Of a stretch of 64,000 nucleotides of DNA, positions 8,086 to 17,020 are shown in pieces. This stretch comes from Mariniphaga sp041687255 (GTDB lineage: Bacteria > Bacteroidota > Bacteroidia > Bacteroidales > Prolixibacteraceae): NCBI GenBank assembly GCA_041687255.1, contig JAWLCL010000003.1, positions 62,001 through 126,000 of the forward strand, read 5' to 3'. A program made the position numbers and the translations under genes. The notes under the pieces are model-generated. The model saw only the letters and a list, made by a program, of their open reading frames with translations. It did not search any database and had not been told where the DNA came from. The first letter of the stretch is position 1; every line of letters begins with the position of its first letter.

Positions 8086-8723
8086 ATGAACAGACAAGCA
8101 GAAGAAAGAATACTATCAGCATGCGGAAGGATTATCACCGAATCGGGATCGGTTGGAATAAGTATCGAAAAGCTTTATGTACAACCTGAAATGGCTGATA
8201 TTGACCATTCTCTTTTCACACAAAATGAAGAGATTTTTAATATGATTTTTCTTCATTTTGAGAAAGAATCGGATATAAGGATTCCTTTTCCAGATTGTGC
8301 TGCATTACAAATTCACATTTTTTAAATGGCAGATNNNNNNNNNNTGAGAAAGAACTGAAAGAAATTGTTGAGAAAATTTCAACAGGGAGAAATGATCCTG
8401 TTGAAGAGTTTGAAATGCTCTTCAAGGAACTTCATAAGTTGTTCCTAAAGAAACCTTACTACCTGGAGATGATTTTCGATAAAGATCTGCAGCAGCAATA
8501 CTCTTTCATTGAAATAGCTATTTCAAGAATTAAAAGAATAGCAAATGATTATCTCTCTGGGTTAATCGACCGGGGAAAAGAACAGGATGTTTTTACAATT
8601 AATGCAGAAACAAAAGTTCTTGTTAAAGAAATCCTCGGAAGCTTTAAGGGAATAATGAATGATATGCAGCTTACCGACAAAATGGTACGCGATCTGAAAA
8701 AGTACCGTTCCGTAAATGATTAA
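8086..8723 (+). CDS. TetR family regulator, split by an assembly gap
   Basis: The 5' part (to about 8268) and the 3' part (from 8345) each read as halves of one TetR protein: the DNA-binding end MNRQAEERILSACGRI and the ligand domain KELKEIVEKISTGRNDPVEE. Ten N sit between them. The 10-mer TGAGAAAGAA occurs on both sides (8259-8268 and 8345-8354). Joining there gives one continuous frame of 183 residues through HFEKELKEIV, a normal TetR length. The bases 8269-8344 do not code for anything TetR-like and are probably a stray contig end. The gene overlaps the start of the TolC gene, so it is first in the pump operon and likely its repressor. Confidence 0.7.
8335..8344. other. Run of ten N (scaffold gap)
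   Basis: The sequence itself shows ten unresolved bases inside a tetR gene. The flanking 10-base overlap suggests that the true sequence has no insert here. Confidence 0.98.
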
Positions 8724-11070
8724 TTTTTTTAATATGAAACCAATTCCACTAAAATTGATTTTGGCTTTTCTTGTTTTTCCGCTGGTACTCCATTCCCAAC
8801 CGGTAAGAATAGGGATTGTAAAAGATGCCTCAGGAAACGAGTTTGATTTACTCGCAGTACAGGTAAAGTCTGAAATTGAAGCTTTGTTTAATGCTGGAGA
8901 TGATGTTGTTTTTAAAGAACTGAGTGCAAACTGGCAGTCTGAAAAGGTCAGAAAAAACCTGCAGACTTTTCTAAATGATCCGGAAGTGGATATAGTGGTT
9001 ACGCTGGGCTTTCTCTCCTCAGAAGCTGCAGCGTCTTTGCCCGCGTACCCAAAGCCCGTGATTGCTGCAACCGTTTTAGATCCGGAGTTTCAAAACTTGC
9101 CGGTACAACCGGATAAAACTTCGGGCATTCCTAATTTTACCTGGATTGAATCGCTAATCCGGTTAAAATACGATGTGCTCTCTTTTGCCCGAACTTTTCA
9201 ATCCCGTAATATTGCAGTTATCATTCCCCGGGAACTATATGCTGAGTTTTCAGTTTTATCCATCTATTTGACAGCTGATGTAAATCAATACGATGTTTCG
9301 TTTGTGCCGGTAGAAGAAAATGAAAACCCTTTAGGTCAATTGCCTTCAGACACCGATGGGGTAATGGTTTTCCCATTGGTTCAGCATTCTGAAGCCACAA
9401 CGGAAGCGATTTTTAACAGCTTGAACGAACAAGGCATTCCATCATTATCGGTAAATGGATCAGCCTACCTCGAACGTGGAGCCACCATCACATTTACGCC
9501 GCAGTTCACTTTTCAGCAGGTGGCAAGGCAGGTAGCTGTAAGGGTTTTAAAAGCTATTGGGGGAACCAGTCTGGGCGATATTCCCTCCATGACAGATGAA
9601 CAGGAGAGAACACCTGTCATAAATATGAAAAGCCTGCGGCTGATGGATCGGTTTCCCAATTGGTCTGACCTTGAAAATGCTGTATTACTAAACGTGGATA
9701 AAATGCCTGGTGAAGAGCTGACACTGCATCAGGCCATCGCACTGGCACTGGAAAACAGCCTGCAAGGCAAAATTATCGACCAGGATTTGCTGATGGCAGA
9801 AAAGGATATCCGTATAGCCAAAGCTAATGTTTTGCCGCAGGTGGAAGTTTCGGGGATGGGAATACAATTAAGTGAAAACCTTGTGGAATCTTCAATGGGA
9901 CAAAAAGGCGAGTTTACCATTACCGGTTCTGTGTCGTTAAAGCAGGTTATTTATTCAGAAGCCGCCTATGCTAATATTGCACTGAAAAAGCTGGTGGCCG
10001 AAAGTACAAGACAAGGCAACAGGCAAGTGACACTTGATATTGTACTGGATGTTTCACAGGCATACATATCATTGCTCTTTGCAAAAAATAACCTGCACAT
10101 TAAAAATGAAAACGTATCTGCTACCCTGAAAAACCTTGAACTGGCCAATGCAAAAGAGAAAAGTGGTGAAGGCAATGTCTCGGATGTCAACCGCTGGACC
10201 AGTGAATTGAACCTCGGCAAAATGGATTTGAACGACGCAGAGGCGGGATACAAAGCAGCAATGTACAAGTTAAACCAACTGCTTAATCAGCCCGTTGATA
10301 ACCCCATAGCTACACCAGATTCTGCAGATATTGGGGAAACCATTATCCATCATCAGCATATTCTGGATTCCTTTTTCAGCAATTCAAAATTAACCGAAAA
10401 TTATGCTGACTTTTTGATAAAGGAAATGTTGGCCCACTCACCTGAATTGCAACAATTAGCAACTGCCGGAGAGATGATAGACCGTCAAAAATCAATGAAA
10501 GTCAGGCAAATGTATTTGCCCGAAGTGGCACTTATCGGGAGTGCCGACCAGGCTTTTGTGCGGGAAGGAGTCATTCGAAATCCACAACTGCCTGTGCCTT
10601 CGCCGCCTGACGACATCACCTGGAACCTGGGCCTGCGTCTAAGCATTCCCATTTTTGAAGGAGGGCGGAAAAGAAAAGAATTGCAGCGTGCAACAATTGA
10701 GCAGGATAAGATTGCCTGGCAAAATGATGATTTGCTCAACAAGCTGGAAACAGGTATCCGTACCAACGTGCAATTCCTTCAGGCTTCTTACAGAGAATTG
10801 GAGCTGGCTGAAAATGCTGCACGTGCCGCTGAAGAGAACTTTTACACAATTCAGGATGCCTATGCACAAGGAATGGCCAATGTTGCACAACTAACCGATG
10901 CCCAAAGTGTGATGATAAGAACCCGACAAGTGGCTCTTGGTTCACGTTATCAGTACATACTGGATTATATCAAAACTGAACGGCTGCAAGGGAATTTTTC
11001 CTTTTTGGAAGATGATTCCGAAAGGGTGAGTTATGCTAACCGATTAATGAATTATTTAACCGAAGAATAA
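8716..11070 (+). CDS. TolC-like outer-membrane efflux protein with N-terminal ABC-substrate-binding-like domain
   Basis: The protein has 784 residues, much longer than a TolC (about 450). A signal peptide (LILAFLVFPLVLHSQ) is followed by residues 28-310, which resemble the periplasmic ABC_sub_bind fold (VRIGIVKDASGNEF, VDIVVTLGFLSSEAAASLP, KPVIAATVLDPEF, GIPSLSVNGSAYLERGA). Residues 340-780 are the TolC part with paired helical repeats (LTLHQAIALALENS, WNLGLRLSIPIFEGGRK, YAQGMANVAQLTDAQ). TolC trimers form the outer-membrane duct of tripartite pumps. The extra domain might sense or capture the cargo; that is inference. The ATG at 8716 overlaps the end of tetR; 8734 is an alternative start that improves the signal peptide. 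Adaptor and permease genes follow. Confidence 0.82.
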   Translation: MINFFNMKPIPLKLILAFLVFPLVLHSQPVRIGIVKDASGNEFDLLAVQVKSEIEALFNAGDDVVFKELSANWQSEKVRKNLQTFLNDPEVDIVVTLGFLSSEAAASLPAYPKPVIAATVLDPEFQNLPVQPDKTSGIPNFTWIESLIRLKYDVLSFARTFQSRNIAVIIPRELYAEFSVLSIYLTADVNQYDVSFVPVEENENPLGQLPSDTDGVMVFPLVQHSEATTEAIFNSLNEQGIPSLSVNGSAYLERGATITFTPQFTFQQVARQVAVRVLKAIGGTSLGDIPSMTDEQERTPVINMKSLRLMDRFPNWSDLENAVLLNVDKMPGEELTLHQAIALALENSLQGKIIDQDLLMAEKDIRIAKANVLPQVEVSGMGIQLSENLVESSMGQKGEFTITGSVSLKQVIYSEAAYANIALKKLVAESTRQGNRQVTLDIVLDVSQAYISLLFAKNNLHIKNENVSATLKNLELANAKEKSGEGNVSDVNRWTSELNLGKMDLNDAEAGYKAAMYKLNQLLNQPVDNPIATPDSADIGETIIHHQHILDSFFSNSKLTENYADFLIKEMLAHSPELQQLATAGEMIDRQKSMKVRQMYLPEVALIGSADQAFVREGVIRNPQLPVPSPPDDITWNLGLRLSIPIFEGGRKRKELQRATIEQDKIAWQNDDLLNKLETGIRTNVQFLQASYRELELAENAARAAEENFYTIQDAYAQGMANVAQLTDAQSVMIRTRQVALGSRYQYILDYIKTERLQGNFSFLEDDSERVSYANRLMNYLTEE

Positions 11071-11079
11071 AAAACAACT

Positions 11080-12165
11080 ATGAACACAAAAATACAACTG
11101 CTCGTATTAATTGCTCTGATGCTGTCCGGTTGTGATAGCAAAGAAGAAAAAGGAGAAGCTATTCGTCCGGTTTTTTACCAGGAAGTAGGGAACGATAATA
11201 TTCAAAATGTGCGCTCATTTTCCGGGGTGACTCAATCTGCGACCGAAGCAAAATTGAGTTTTAAGGTGGGAGGCTCAATTGAATATGTTGCAGTAGATAT
11301 GGGTGATACAATGAAAAGAGGAGACATAATTGCCCGCCTGGACGATACTGATTACCGAATCAATTATAACAAAGCCGAAGCTTCCCTAAAAAGCGCAGAA
11401 GCTCAGCTGGCTGCGGCTAAATCCGCTTTTTTACGGATTGAAAACCTTTACGTGAACAATAATGTTTCTCTGAACGAATATGAAAAAGCAAAAACACAGT
11501 TTGATTCGGCTGAAACCATGGTGAAAACTACCAGTTCCCAATTAAGCGCAGCACAAAATCAACTTAATTATACGGTTTTGAGAGCGCCTTTTGATGGTGT
11601 TGTATCTTCGGTGATGGCCAAAGAAAATGAAATGACCGGGACCGGCCATCCTATTGTAGTTTTTGCTACAGTAAATAAACTGGAAGTAAGAACAGCTGTA
11701 CCGGAAAACATCATCGGGCAAATCAGTCGCGGACAGGATGTAACGGTGCGGTTAAGTACATTTCCTGAAAAAACTTTTCAGGGGATTATTTCTGAGTTAA
11801 GTCCTGGTATCCCCAACGTCTCAACCTATCCTGTTATTGTTCAATTAGCAGAACCCGCTTCCCGGCTGTTTCCCGGAATGATCAGTACCGTAGAAATTCC
11901 CCTAACCAGAGAAGATTCTTTGGAAAGCAGGATAATGATTGCCACTGATGCCGTTGGTCACGACCATTCTGGAGATTTTGTTTTTGTTGCTTCTAAAAGC
12001 AATGAAAGTGATATTTATGTTGCTAAAAAAAGAAATGTTACCCTTGGAGCACTAAGGGCTGATGGATACGAAATTATAAACGGCCTGAACAAAAATGAGA
12101 TGGTAATAACAGCCGGTTTAAGTTTTTTGTATGATGGCCGGAAGGTAAAACTGCTGGATAATTAA
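11080..12165 (+). CDS. RND efflux periplasmic adaptor lipoprotein (HlyD/MFP family)
   Basis: The protein has 361 residues. The start has a lipobox (LIALMLSGC), so it should be anchored in the inner membrane facing the periplasm. A lipoyl-like half (FKVGGSIEYVAVDMGDTMKRG), a coiled-coil hairpin (about residues 95-160), the second lipoyl half (LRAPFDGVVSSVMAKENEM) and beta-barrel and membrane-proximal domains follow in the usual order. It links the TolC duct to the permease encoded downstream. The gap to tolC is only 9 bases, so the two are co-transcribed. Confidence 0.9.
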   Translation: MNTKIQLLVLIALMLSGCDSKEEKGEAIRPVFYQEVGNDNIQNVRSFSGVTQSATEAKLSFKVGGSIEYVAVDMGDTMKRGDIIARLDDTDYRINYNKAEASLKSAEAQLAAAKSAFLRIENLYVNNNVSLNEYEKAKTQFDSAETMVKTTSSQLSAAQNQLNYTVLRAPFDGVVSSVMAKENEMTGTGHPIVVFATVNKLEVRTAVPENIIGQISRGQDVTVRLSTFPEKTFQGIISELSPGIPNVSTYPVIVQLAEPASRLFPGMISTVEIPLTREDSLESRIMIATDAVGHDHSGDFVFVASKSNESDIYVAKKRNVTLGALRADGYEIINGLNKNEMVITAGLSFLYDGRKVKLLDN

Positions 12166-12275
12166 AAATGTAAACAGATGAAACGACCATGAATGAAATT
12201 TATCACTTCTGAGTATGAAAATAATTTTCATGGGAGTTCCATCGAATACCGTTAAAAATAAAAAATTGTAATTAG

Positions 12276-15200
12276 ATGAATCTTACAAAAATAACACTGA
12301 ATAACAGCCGTATTACCTTCATAGCTATTCTTGTTGTGGCCATTTTAGGCGTTATTAACTATTTTGAAATGGAACGCGATAGTATGCCTCCATATACGAT
12401 TCGTATCGCCAGTGTAGTTACCCAGTTTCCAGGTGCTGACCCCCAAAAAGTGGAGGCGCTTGTTACGGAACCGCTGGAAGAGGTGATTCGCGAAATGGCA
12501 GAGGTAAAAACCATTACAAGCGAATCTCGTCCGGGGCTGTCGGTTATTACTGTTGAATTGATTACAGCTGTCGGTGGGGACGAGTTACAGTCAGTATGGA
12601 CTACGCTCAGAAATAAGGTGGAAGATTTAAAACCCACCCTGCCTCAGGGTGTTTTTGGACCGGTAGTCAAAGATGAAGATATTGGAACTGTATTCGGTAT
12701 AATACTGGGTGTCACAGGTGATGGTGTTTCATACAACAAACTGGACGACTATGCCAAAGAGGTGCGTGAAGAACTGCTGCTGCTTCCTGATGCTGCTAAA
12801 ATCAAATACGGCGGCATTCAGGATGAGCGTCTTTTTATTGAGTTTGACGATAAGCAACTGGCTCACTATGGCCTGGATGCTATCAAGCTTAGGAATATCA
12901 TATCAGCTACCAACATATTGTATCCCGGAGGTGAAATAAATATGGGCCGGCAACGGATTGTACTTGAGCCTTCCGGGAGCTTTGAAAGCATTGATGATCT
13001 AAAAAAAATCCTGATTCCAACCTCCACCGGAGCTTCAGTTTATCTTGAAGATATTACCACCCGCATTTACCGTGATTACATCACCCCGCGCCAAAAGATG
13101 GTGAAAATCAACGGTAAACCGGCCATCGCACTTTTCATTTCACTAAAAGACGGCGCCAATATTGTCAGGTTGGGTGAAGATGTGGATAAAGCGTTACCCC
13201 GGATTAACAGCAATCTGCCATTGGGTGTGGAAGTCGTTCGCTCGGCATCCCAGGACCAGGTTGTAGATGGGCAGGTGAATGATTTTCTTGTAAACCTGAT
13301 GCAGAGTATCATCATTGTATTGGCCGTGATGCTTCTGTTCCTGGGATTTCGCACCGGTTCGCTGGTAGCAGCCCTTATTCCAATGGTAATTCTCACCTCC
13401 TTCTTTTTTCTCGGTTTGCTCAACCTGGGATTTAATAAGGTTTCACTGGCAGCGCTTATAATTTCTCTGGGGCTTCTGGTCGATAATGGCATTGTAGTTT
13501 CCGAGTCCATACTGGTTAACATGAAGCGCGGCCTTAGTGCATTTAAAGCCAGTGTATATTCCGGAAAAATCCTGATTGTTCCACTGCTTATTTCTTCGCT
13601 TACCACTTCGGCAGCTTTTCTCCCATTTGCTTTGGCGCAAACTCCCATGGGCGAAATTTCCTCACAGCTGTTTTGGGTCGTCAGCACAACATTGCTTGCA
13701 TCCTGGATTCTTGCTTTTACTTTCATCCCTCTTTTGGCTGTTTTGATTATTAAGGTTAAAGCCAATAAAGAGGAGAAAGAGAACTTCATCGATCGGAATA
13801 TGGAGAAGCTAAATTTATGGTATAACGGATTACTTTTTCGTGTTTTGAAAAAGCCATTTCTTTTCCTGGGGTTTATTTTGGCGTTATTTGTTCTGTCGGT
13901 TTTACTGGTGCAATTTCTGCCTTTTAAGCTGGTTCCTGACAGTAACCGGAACCTGGTAACAGTAGACATCAAGTTTCCTTCAGGAACGCAGATTGAATAC
14001 ACTGAACAGGCAGTAAATGATATTGGTAATTACATTTTGGAAAACCTGGTTATTGATCCTGAAACCGAAAAAGATAAACCAGGCGTTTTGGATTTTTCTT
14101 CGTTTATTGGCGAAGGTCCCGACCCCTATGATCTGGGATATTTTAAAAATGAAGCCAATTCAAGCTATGCCCATATGTTGCTCAATACCACCGGGGATAT
14201 GGACAACGATTATATTATTGCTAAAGTGGACAGTTTCTGTTTCAACTACATTCCTGATGCCGATATCCGTGTGAACCGGCTTACAGGAGCTGGTGCTTCA
14301 GGAACACCTGTGGAAATCAGAATTTCGGGCACTGACCCTGAAAAGCTGGCGCTTATTTCGAAAGAAGTGAAAGAGAAGCTGGTTACTATAGAGGGAGCCA
14401 AAAATATTAACGACGACTGGGGACCGAAAATTAAAAAATTGATTGTGGATATCCATCCCGATAAAGCACAACGAGCCGGTTTAACAAATATGGAAATTGC
14501 ACTGGCGCTGAATACAGGTTTATCAGGCATGAAAATAGGTGACTTTTATCAAACTGATGAAAAGATTCCCATTTTTCTGAAAAATGAAAATAGTGATGAG
14601 CATGACATCGAAACGGTGGAGGCATTTACTATTTATTCATCAGCCAGAAATCAGGAAGTACCCCTTTCACAAGTGGCTGATGTTAAAATTGATTGGCAGT
14701 TTGGAAAAGTGATTCGAAAAGACTTAAAACGAACTATGACAGTGGGAGCCTATCTTGAAGCCGGATATACTGCCTCCGATATTTTTAAAGCCATCGGTCC
14801 GTGGCTGGAAACCCAAAAAGCCGGTTGGGATTTGGGATACAACTATGAAATGGGTGGTGAAGATGAAGACAAGGCTGAAAACCTGGGAGCTATTTTTGCC
14901 AATCTGCCTCTTGCATTTTTTATTATTGTGTTGCTATTGGTTTTACAATTTAACTCTATCCGTAAGGCATCTATCATTGTGCTATCTATCCCGCTTGGGA
15001 TGATTGGCGTGGTGGCCGGTTGGTTTATCGGCGGATCGTTTGTAAGTTTTTTCGGCGTTCTGGGAGTTATAGCCCTTGCCGGGATTGTAGTAAATAACGC
15101 CATCATCCTCATTGACAGGATTGATGTGGAAATTACGGAAAATCCCGATGCAGACCGACGGGATGCCATTCTGAGAGCAGCCAACAATCGATTCAGACCT

Positions 15201-15407
15201 GTCATACTTACCACACTTACCACTTCCTTAGGGATGTTGCCATTATGGTTTTCGGGTGACTTACTCTGGGAACCACTTACGCTGGCTATTATATTTGGAC
15301 TGTTCTTCGCGACCATGATTACCCTGCTGTTTGTTCCGGTACTTTACCGCTTGTTTTTTAAAGTACCGTTTAAAGGTTATACATACAATCCCGACATGCT
15401 ATATTAA
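12276..15407 (+). CDS. RND superfamily efflux permease
   Basis: The 1043-residue length is normal for the family. Twelve membrane helices are expected in the 1+5+1+5 layout with two large periplasmic loops. The proton-relay helix 4 reads LLVDNGIVVSES near residue 402, with Asp-Asn as in many Bacteroidota pumps where AcrB has Asp-Asp. Helix 10-11 motifs LPLAFFIIVLLLVLQFNS and GIVVNNAIILIDRID are clear. It is a proton-driven exporter of drugs, lipids or other hydrophobic compounds; the lack of HME-type Asp/Glu patterns argues against a metal pump. It completes the tetR-tolC-adaptor-permease operon. Confidence 0.92.
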   Translation: MNLTKITLNNSRITFIAILVVAILGVINYFEMERDSMPPYTIRIASVVTQFPGADPQKVEALVTEPLEEVIREMAEVKTITSESRPGLSVITVELITAVGGDELQSVWTTLRNKVEDLKPTLPQGVFGPVVKDEDIGTVFGIILGVTGDGVSYNKLDDYAKEVREELLLLPDAAKIKYGGIQDERLFIEFDDKQLAHYGLDAIKLRNIISATNILYPGGEINMGRQRIVLEPSGSFESIDDLKKILIPTSTGASVYLEDITTRIYRDYITPRQKMVKINGKPAIALFISLKDGANIVRLGEDVDKALPRINSNLPLGVEVVRSASQDQVVDGQVNDFLVNLMQSIIIVLAVMLLFLGFRTGSLVAALIPMVILTSFFFLGLLNLGFNKVSLAALIISLGLLVDNGIVVSESILVNMKRGLSAFKASVYSGKILIVPLLISSLTTSAAFLPFALAQTPMGEISSQLFWVVSTTLLASWILAFTFIPLLAVLIIKVKANKEEKENFIDRNMEKLNLWYNGLLFRVLKKPFLFLGFILALFVLSVLLVQFLPFKLVPDSNRNLVTVDIKFPSGTQIEYTEQAVNDIGNYILENLVIDPETEKDKPGVLDFSSFIGEGPDPYDLGYFKNEANSSYAHMLLNTTGDMDNDYIIAKVDSFCFNYIPDADIRVNRLTGAGASGTPVEIRISGTDPEKLALISKEVKEKLVTIEGAKNINDDWGPKIKKLIVDIHPDKAQRAGLTNMEIALALNTGLSGMKIGDFYQTDEKIPIFLKNENSDEHDIETVEAFTIYSSARNQEVPLSQVADVKIDWQFGKVIRKDLKRTMTVGAYLEAGYTASDIFKAIGPWLETQKAGWDLGYNYEMGGEDEDKAENLGAIFANLPLAFFIIVLLLVLQFNSIRKASIIVLSIPLGMIGVVAGWFIGGSFVSFFGVLGVIALAGIVVNNAIILIDRIDVEITENPDADRRDAILRAANNRFRPVILTTLTTSLGMLPLWFSGDLLWEPLTLAIIFGLFFATMITLLFVPVLYRLFFKVPFKGYTYNPDMLY

Positions 15408-15469
15408 TAAATTTTCTTCTTGTACTATGAGAAAGAGATTCCGGTTGAAATTCATATAAATAATTTAAA

Positions 15470-15919
15470 ATGAAAAGGATAATTCATATTTTTTACTTTT
15501 TGGCACTGTGCCTGATATTTTTTTCCTTCAAATATCAAAAGAATGAAACATTTTCTTTAACAATTGAGGTGTCAGGAGTACGAAATTCAAATGGTGCTGT
15601 TCATGTTGCTCTATATAAAGATGCAAAATCATTTCCCGATGAGAATTTCAAAAACTACCATCGTAAAGAAATTTTCCAAGTAGAAAATGGAAGTACAGTT
15701 GCGGCTTTCGAAAATTTAGCTCCTGATACATATTTGGTAAGTGTATTTCATGATGAAAATAATGATGGAAAATTCAATAAGGTTTTTAAGTGGCCACAAG
15801 AAGGGATAGGTTTTTCTAATTATGACTCAGTGAATCTGTTTAACAAACCTGTTTTTGAGAAAGCTGCATTTGAATTGGAGTCTGATAAAAACATTGTCAT
15901 TAAAATGATATACATGTGA
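15470..15919 (+). CDS. DUF2141 family secreted protein
   Basis: The protein has 149 residues with an N-terminal hydrophobic segment (IFYFLALCLIFFSF) that directs export. The DUF2141 hallmarks are present: NGAVHVALYKDAKSFPDE, FENLAPDTYLVSVFHDENND, and an acidic DENNDGKFNK loop that looks like a Ca-binding turn. The role of the family is unknown. It lies 62 bases after the RND gene and ahead of a short tetR, so it may be part of the same transcript. Confidence 0.82.
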   Translation: MKRIIHIFYFLALCLIFFSFKYQKNETFSLTIEVSGVRNSNGAVHVALYKDAKSFPDENFKNYHRKEIFQVENGSTVAAFENLAPDTYLVSVFHDENNDGKFNKVFKWPQEGIGFSNYDSVNLFNKPVFEKAAFELESDKNIVIKMIYM

Positions 15920-15957
15920 CACAATAAATTAAATTATTTTCTTTTAATAAGTATCGT

Positions 15958-16344
15958 ATGAATACAGAATATAGAATACTTTTATCTGCATATAAGGTTT
16001 TTCTTAAATATGGATACCATGGAACAACTATGGAGAAAATAGCTAAGGATGCTGGTGTTAGCAAGTCGATTATTCACTACTATTTTCGTTCCAAGGAGAA
16101 TTTATATCGGGAAGTAATGGGGACTATATCAGATGGTCTCCAATATCTAACTGATTTTGAATATACCGATGCCTATTTAACCTGGTTTCTTGTTAGTGAA
16201 CTCAGAAATAACAGTACAATGTTTCTCGATGCGTTAAAGAATCATGCTGATATCGATTGGGAGAAAAAGACTGAAGAAGTTTTAGTTAATGCTTTTAATT
16301 CAATTCCGCCGGTTGATTTTCTTTTCAAAAAGGAAATTGTATAA
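15958..16344 (+). CDS. Short TetR-like regulator, probably C-terminally truncated
   Basis: The protein has 128 residues against about 190 for the family. The helix-turn-helix is complete (YHGTTMEKIAKDAGVSK, IIHYYFRSKENLY), but the ligand domain stops after LFKKEIV. The following 160 bases contain no continuation. It is either a decayed gene or a small DNA-binding protein. The region downstream is the decayed duplicate described at 16508. Confidence 0.65.
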   Translation: MNTEYRILLSAYKVFLKYGYHGTTMEKIAKDAGVSKSIIHYYFRSKENLYREVMGTISDGLQYLTDFEYTDAYLTWFLVSELRNNSTMFLDALKNHADIDWEKKTEEVLVNAFNSIPPVDFLFKKEIV

Positions 16345-16507
16345 TAAGGAAGGATACAGACCCATTAGGGTAGAGAGACACCGGGCTGGTATGGGCTTTC
16401 ATCATCAATAAAAAAAATTTAACTGGCATATTTCACAAATCAAAATTTTCTAAAGTCATATCATTCGGCAAATGATCCTCATTCCAAACAATCATTTCCG
16501 ACAGTGC

Positions 16508-16897
16508 TTACTCCTGTCGCTGCAAGGTAAAGGGTTGCCGACGAGCCCAGCCCACCGTCCCCCACCAACAGCAAACTGCCTTTTATTATTTTTTCTGCCC
16601 CTCTATGCCTACTTTTTGTTTTTGTTTGATTGTAGTTAATTTATTGCAGGTACTTTTTTCTGAATATTGTTGAATGTTAGAGGGGTGGGAGAGACCAGGT
16701 TATCATTTATCGGGCATCTGATTTTAATGGTTTCAAGCATCTGTTACAGATGAAAATTGAACATCAATTTGTTTAAATCCTGCACGTTCCTCCTATTACT
16801 GGCCCAACAAGCGCGCAGGATTGATATTCCCCTGAACTGCAATTTCAAGCTTCTTGAGGTTGATTCCTAATTCCCGGGCTGTTAAATGTGCTAACAC
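16508..16897 (-). pseudogene. Decayed duplicate of the osmC 3' region
   Basis: This matches 751-1173 in order and orientation. The codons for HLTARELGINLEKLEIAVQG and GNINPARL are still readable, but the part around the second cysteine has lost about 27 bases and the start of the gene is absent. No Cys leader or attenuator is present. It shows that the 0.75 kb and 16.5 kb regions share an ancestor by segmental duplication. Confidence 0.75.
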
Positions 16898-17020
16898 GAG
16901 GCTCATTTTTATATGAATGTAGGAGTTTTGTATAAGTTGTGACGTATGCATTTTATTAAAGGGATATTTTGATGAATGACTACGATGTTTTAATTTTATA
17001 ATAACAGAAAAGGTTCGAAA

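Noticed and set aside
13076..14002. 308-codon minus-strand ORF inside the RND permease
   Set aside because: It is a shadow of the permease gene: low-complexity Ser/Arg/Thr-rich product, no ribosome site, and the plus strand codes for a clear RND protein throughout.
16380..16500. Possible short minus-strand coding remnant (MIVWNEDHLPNDM)
   Set aside because: Only about 20 codons are readable and no family could be recognised.
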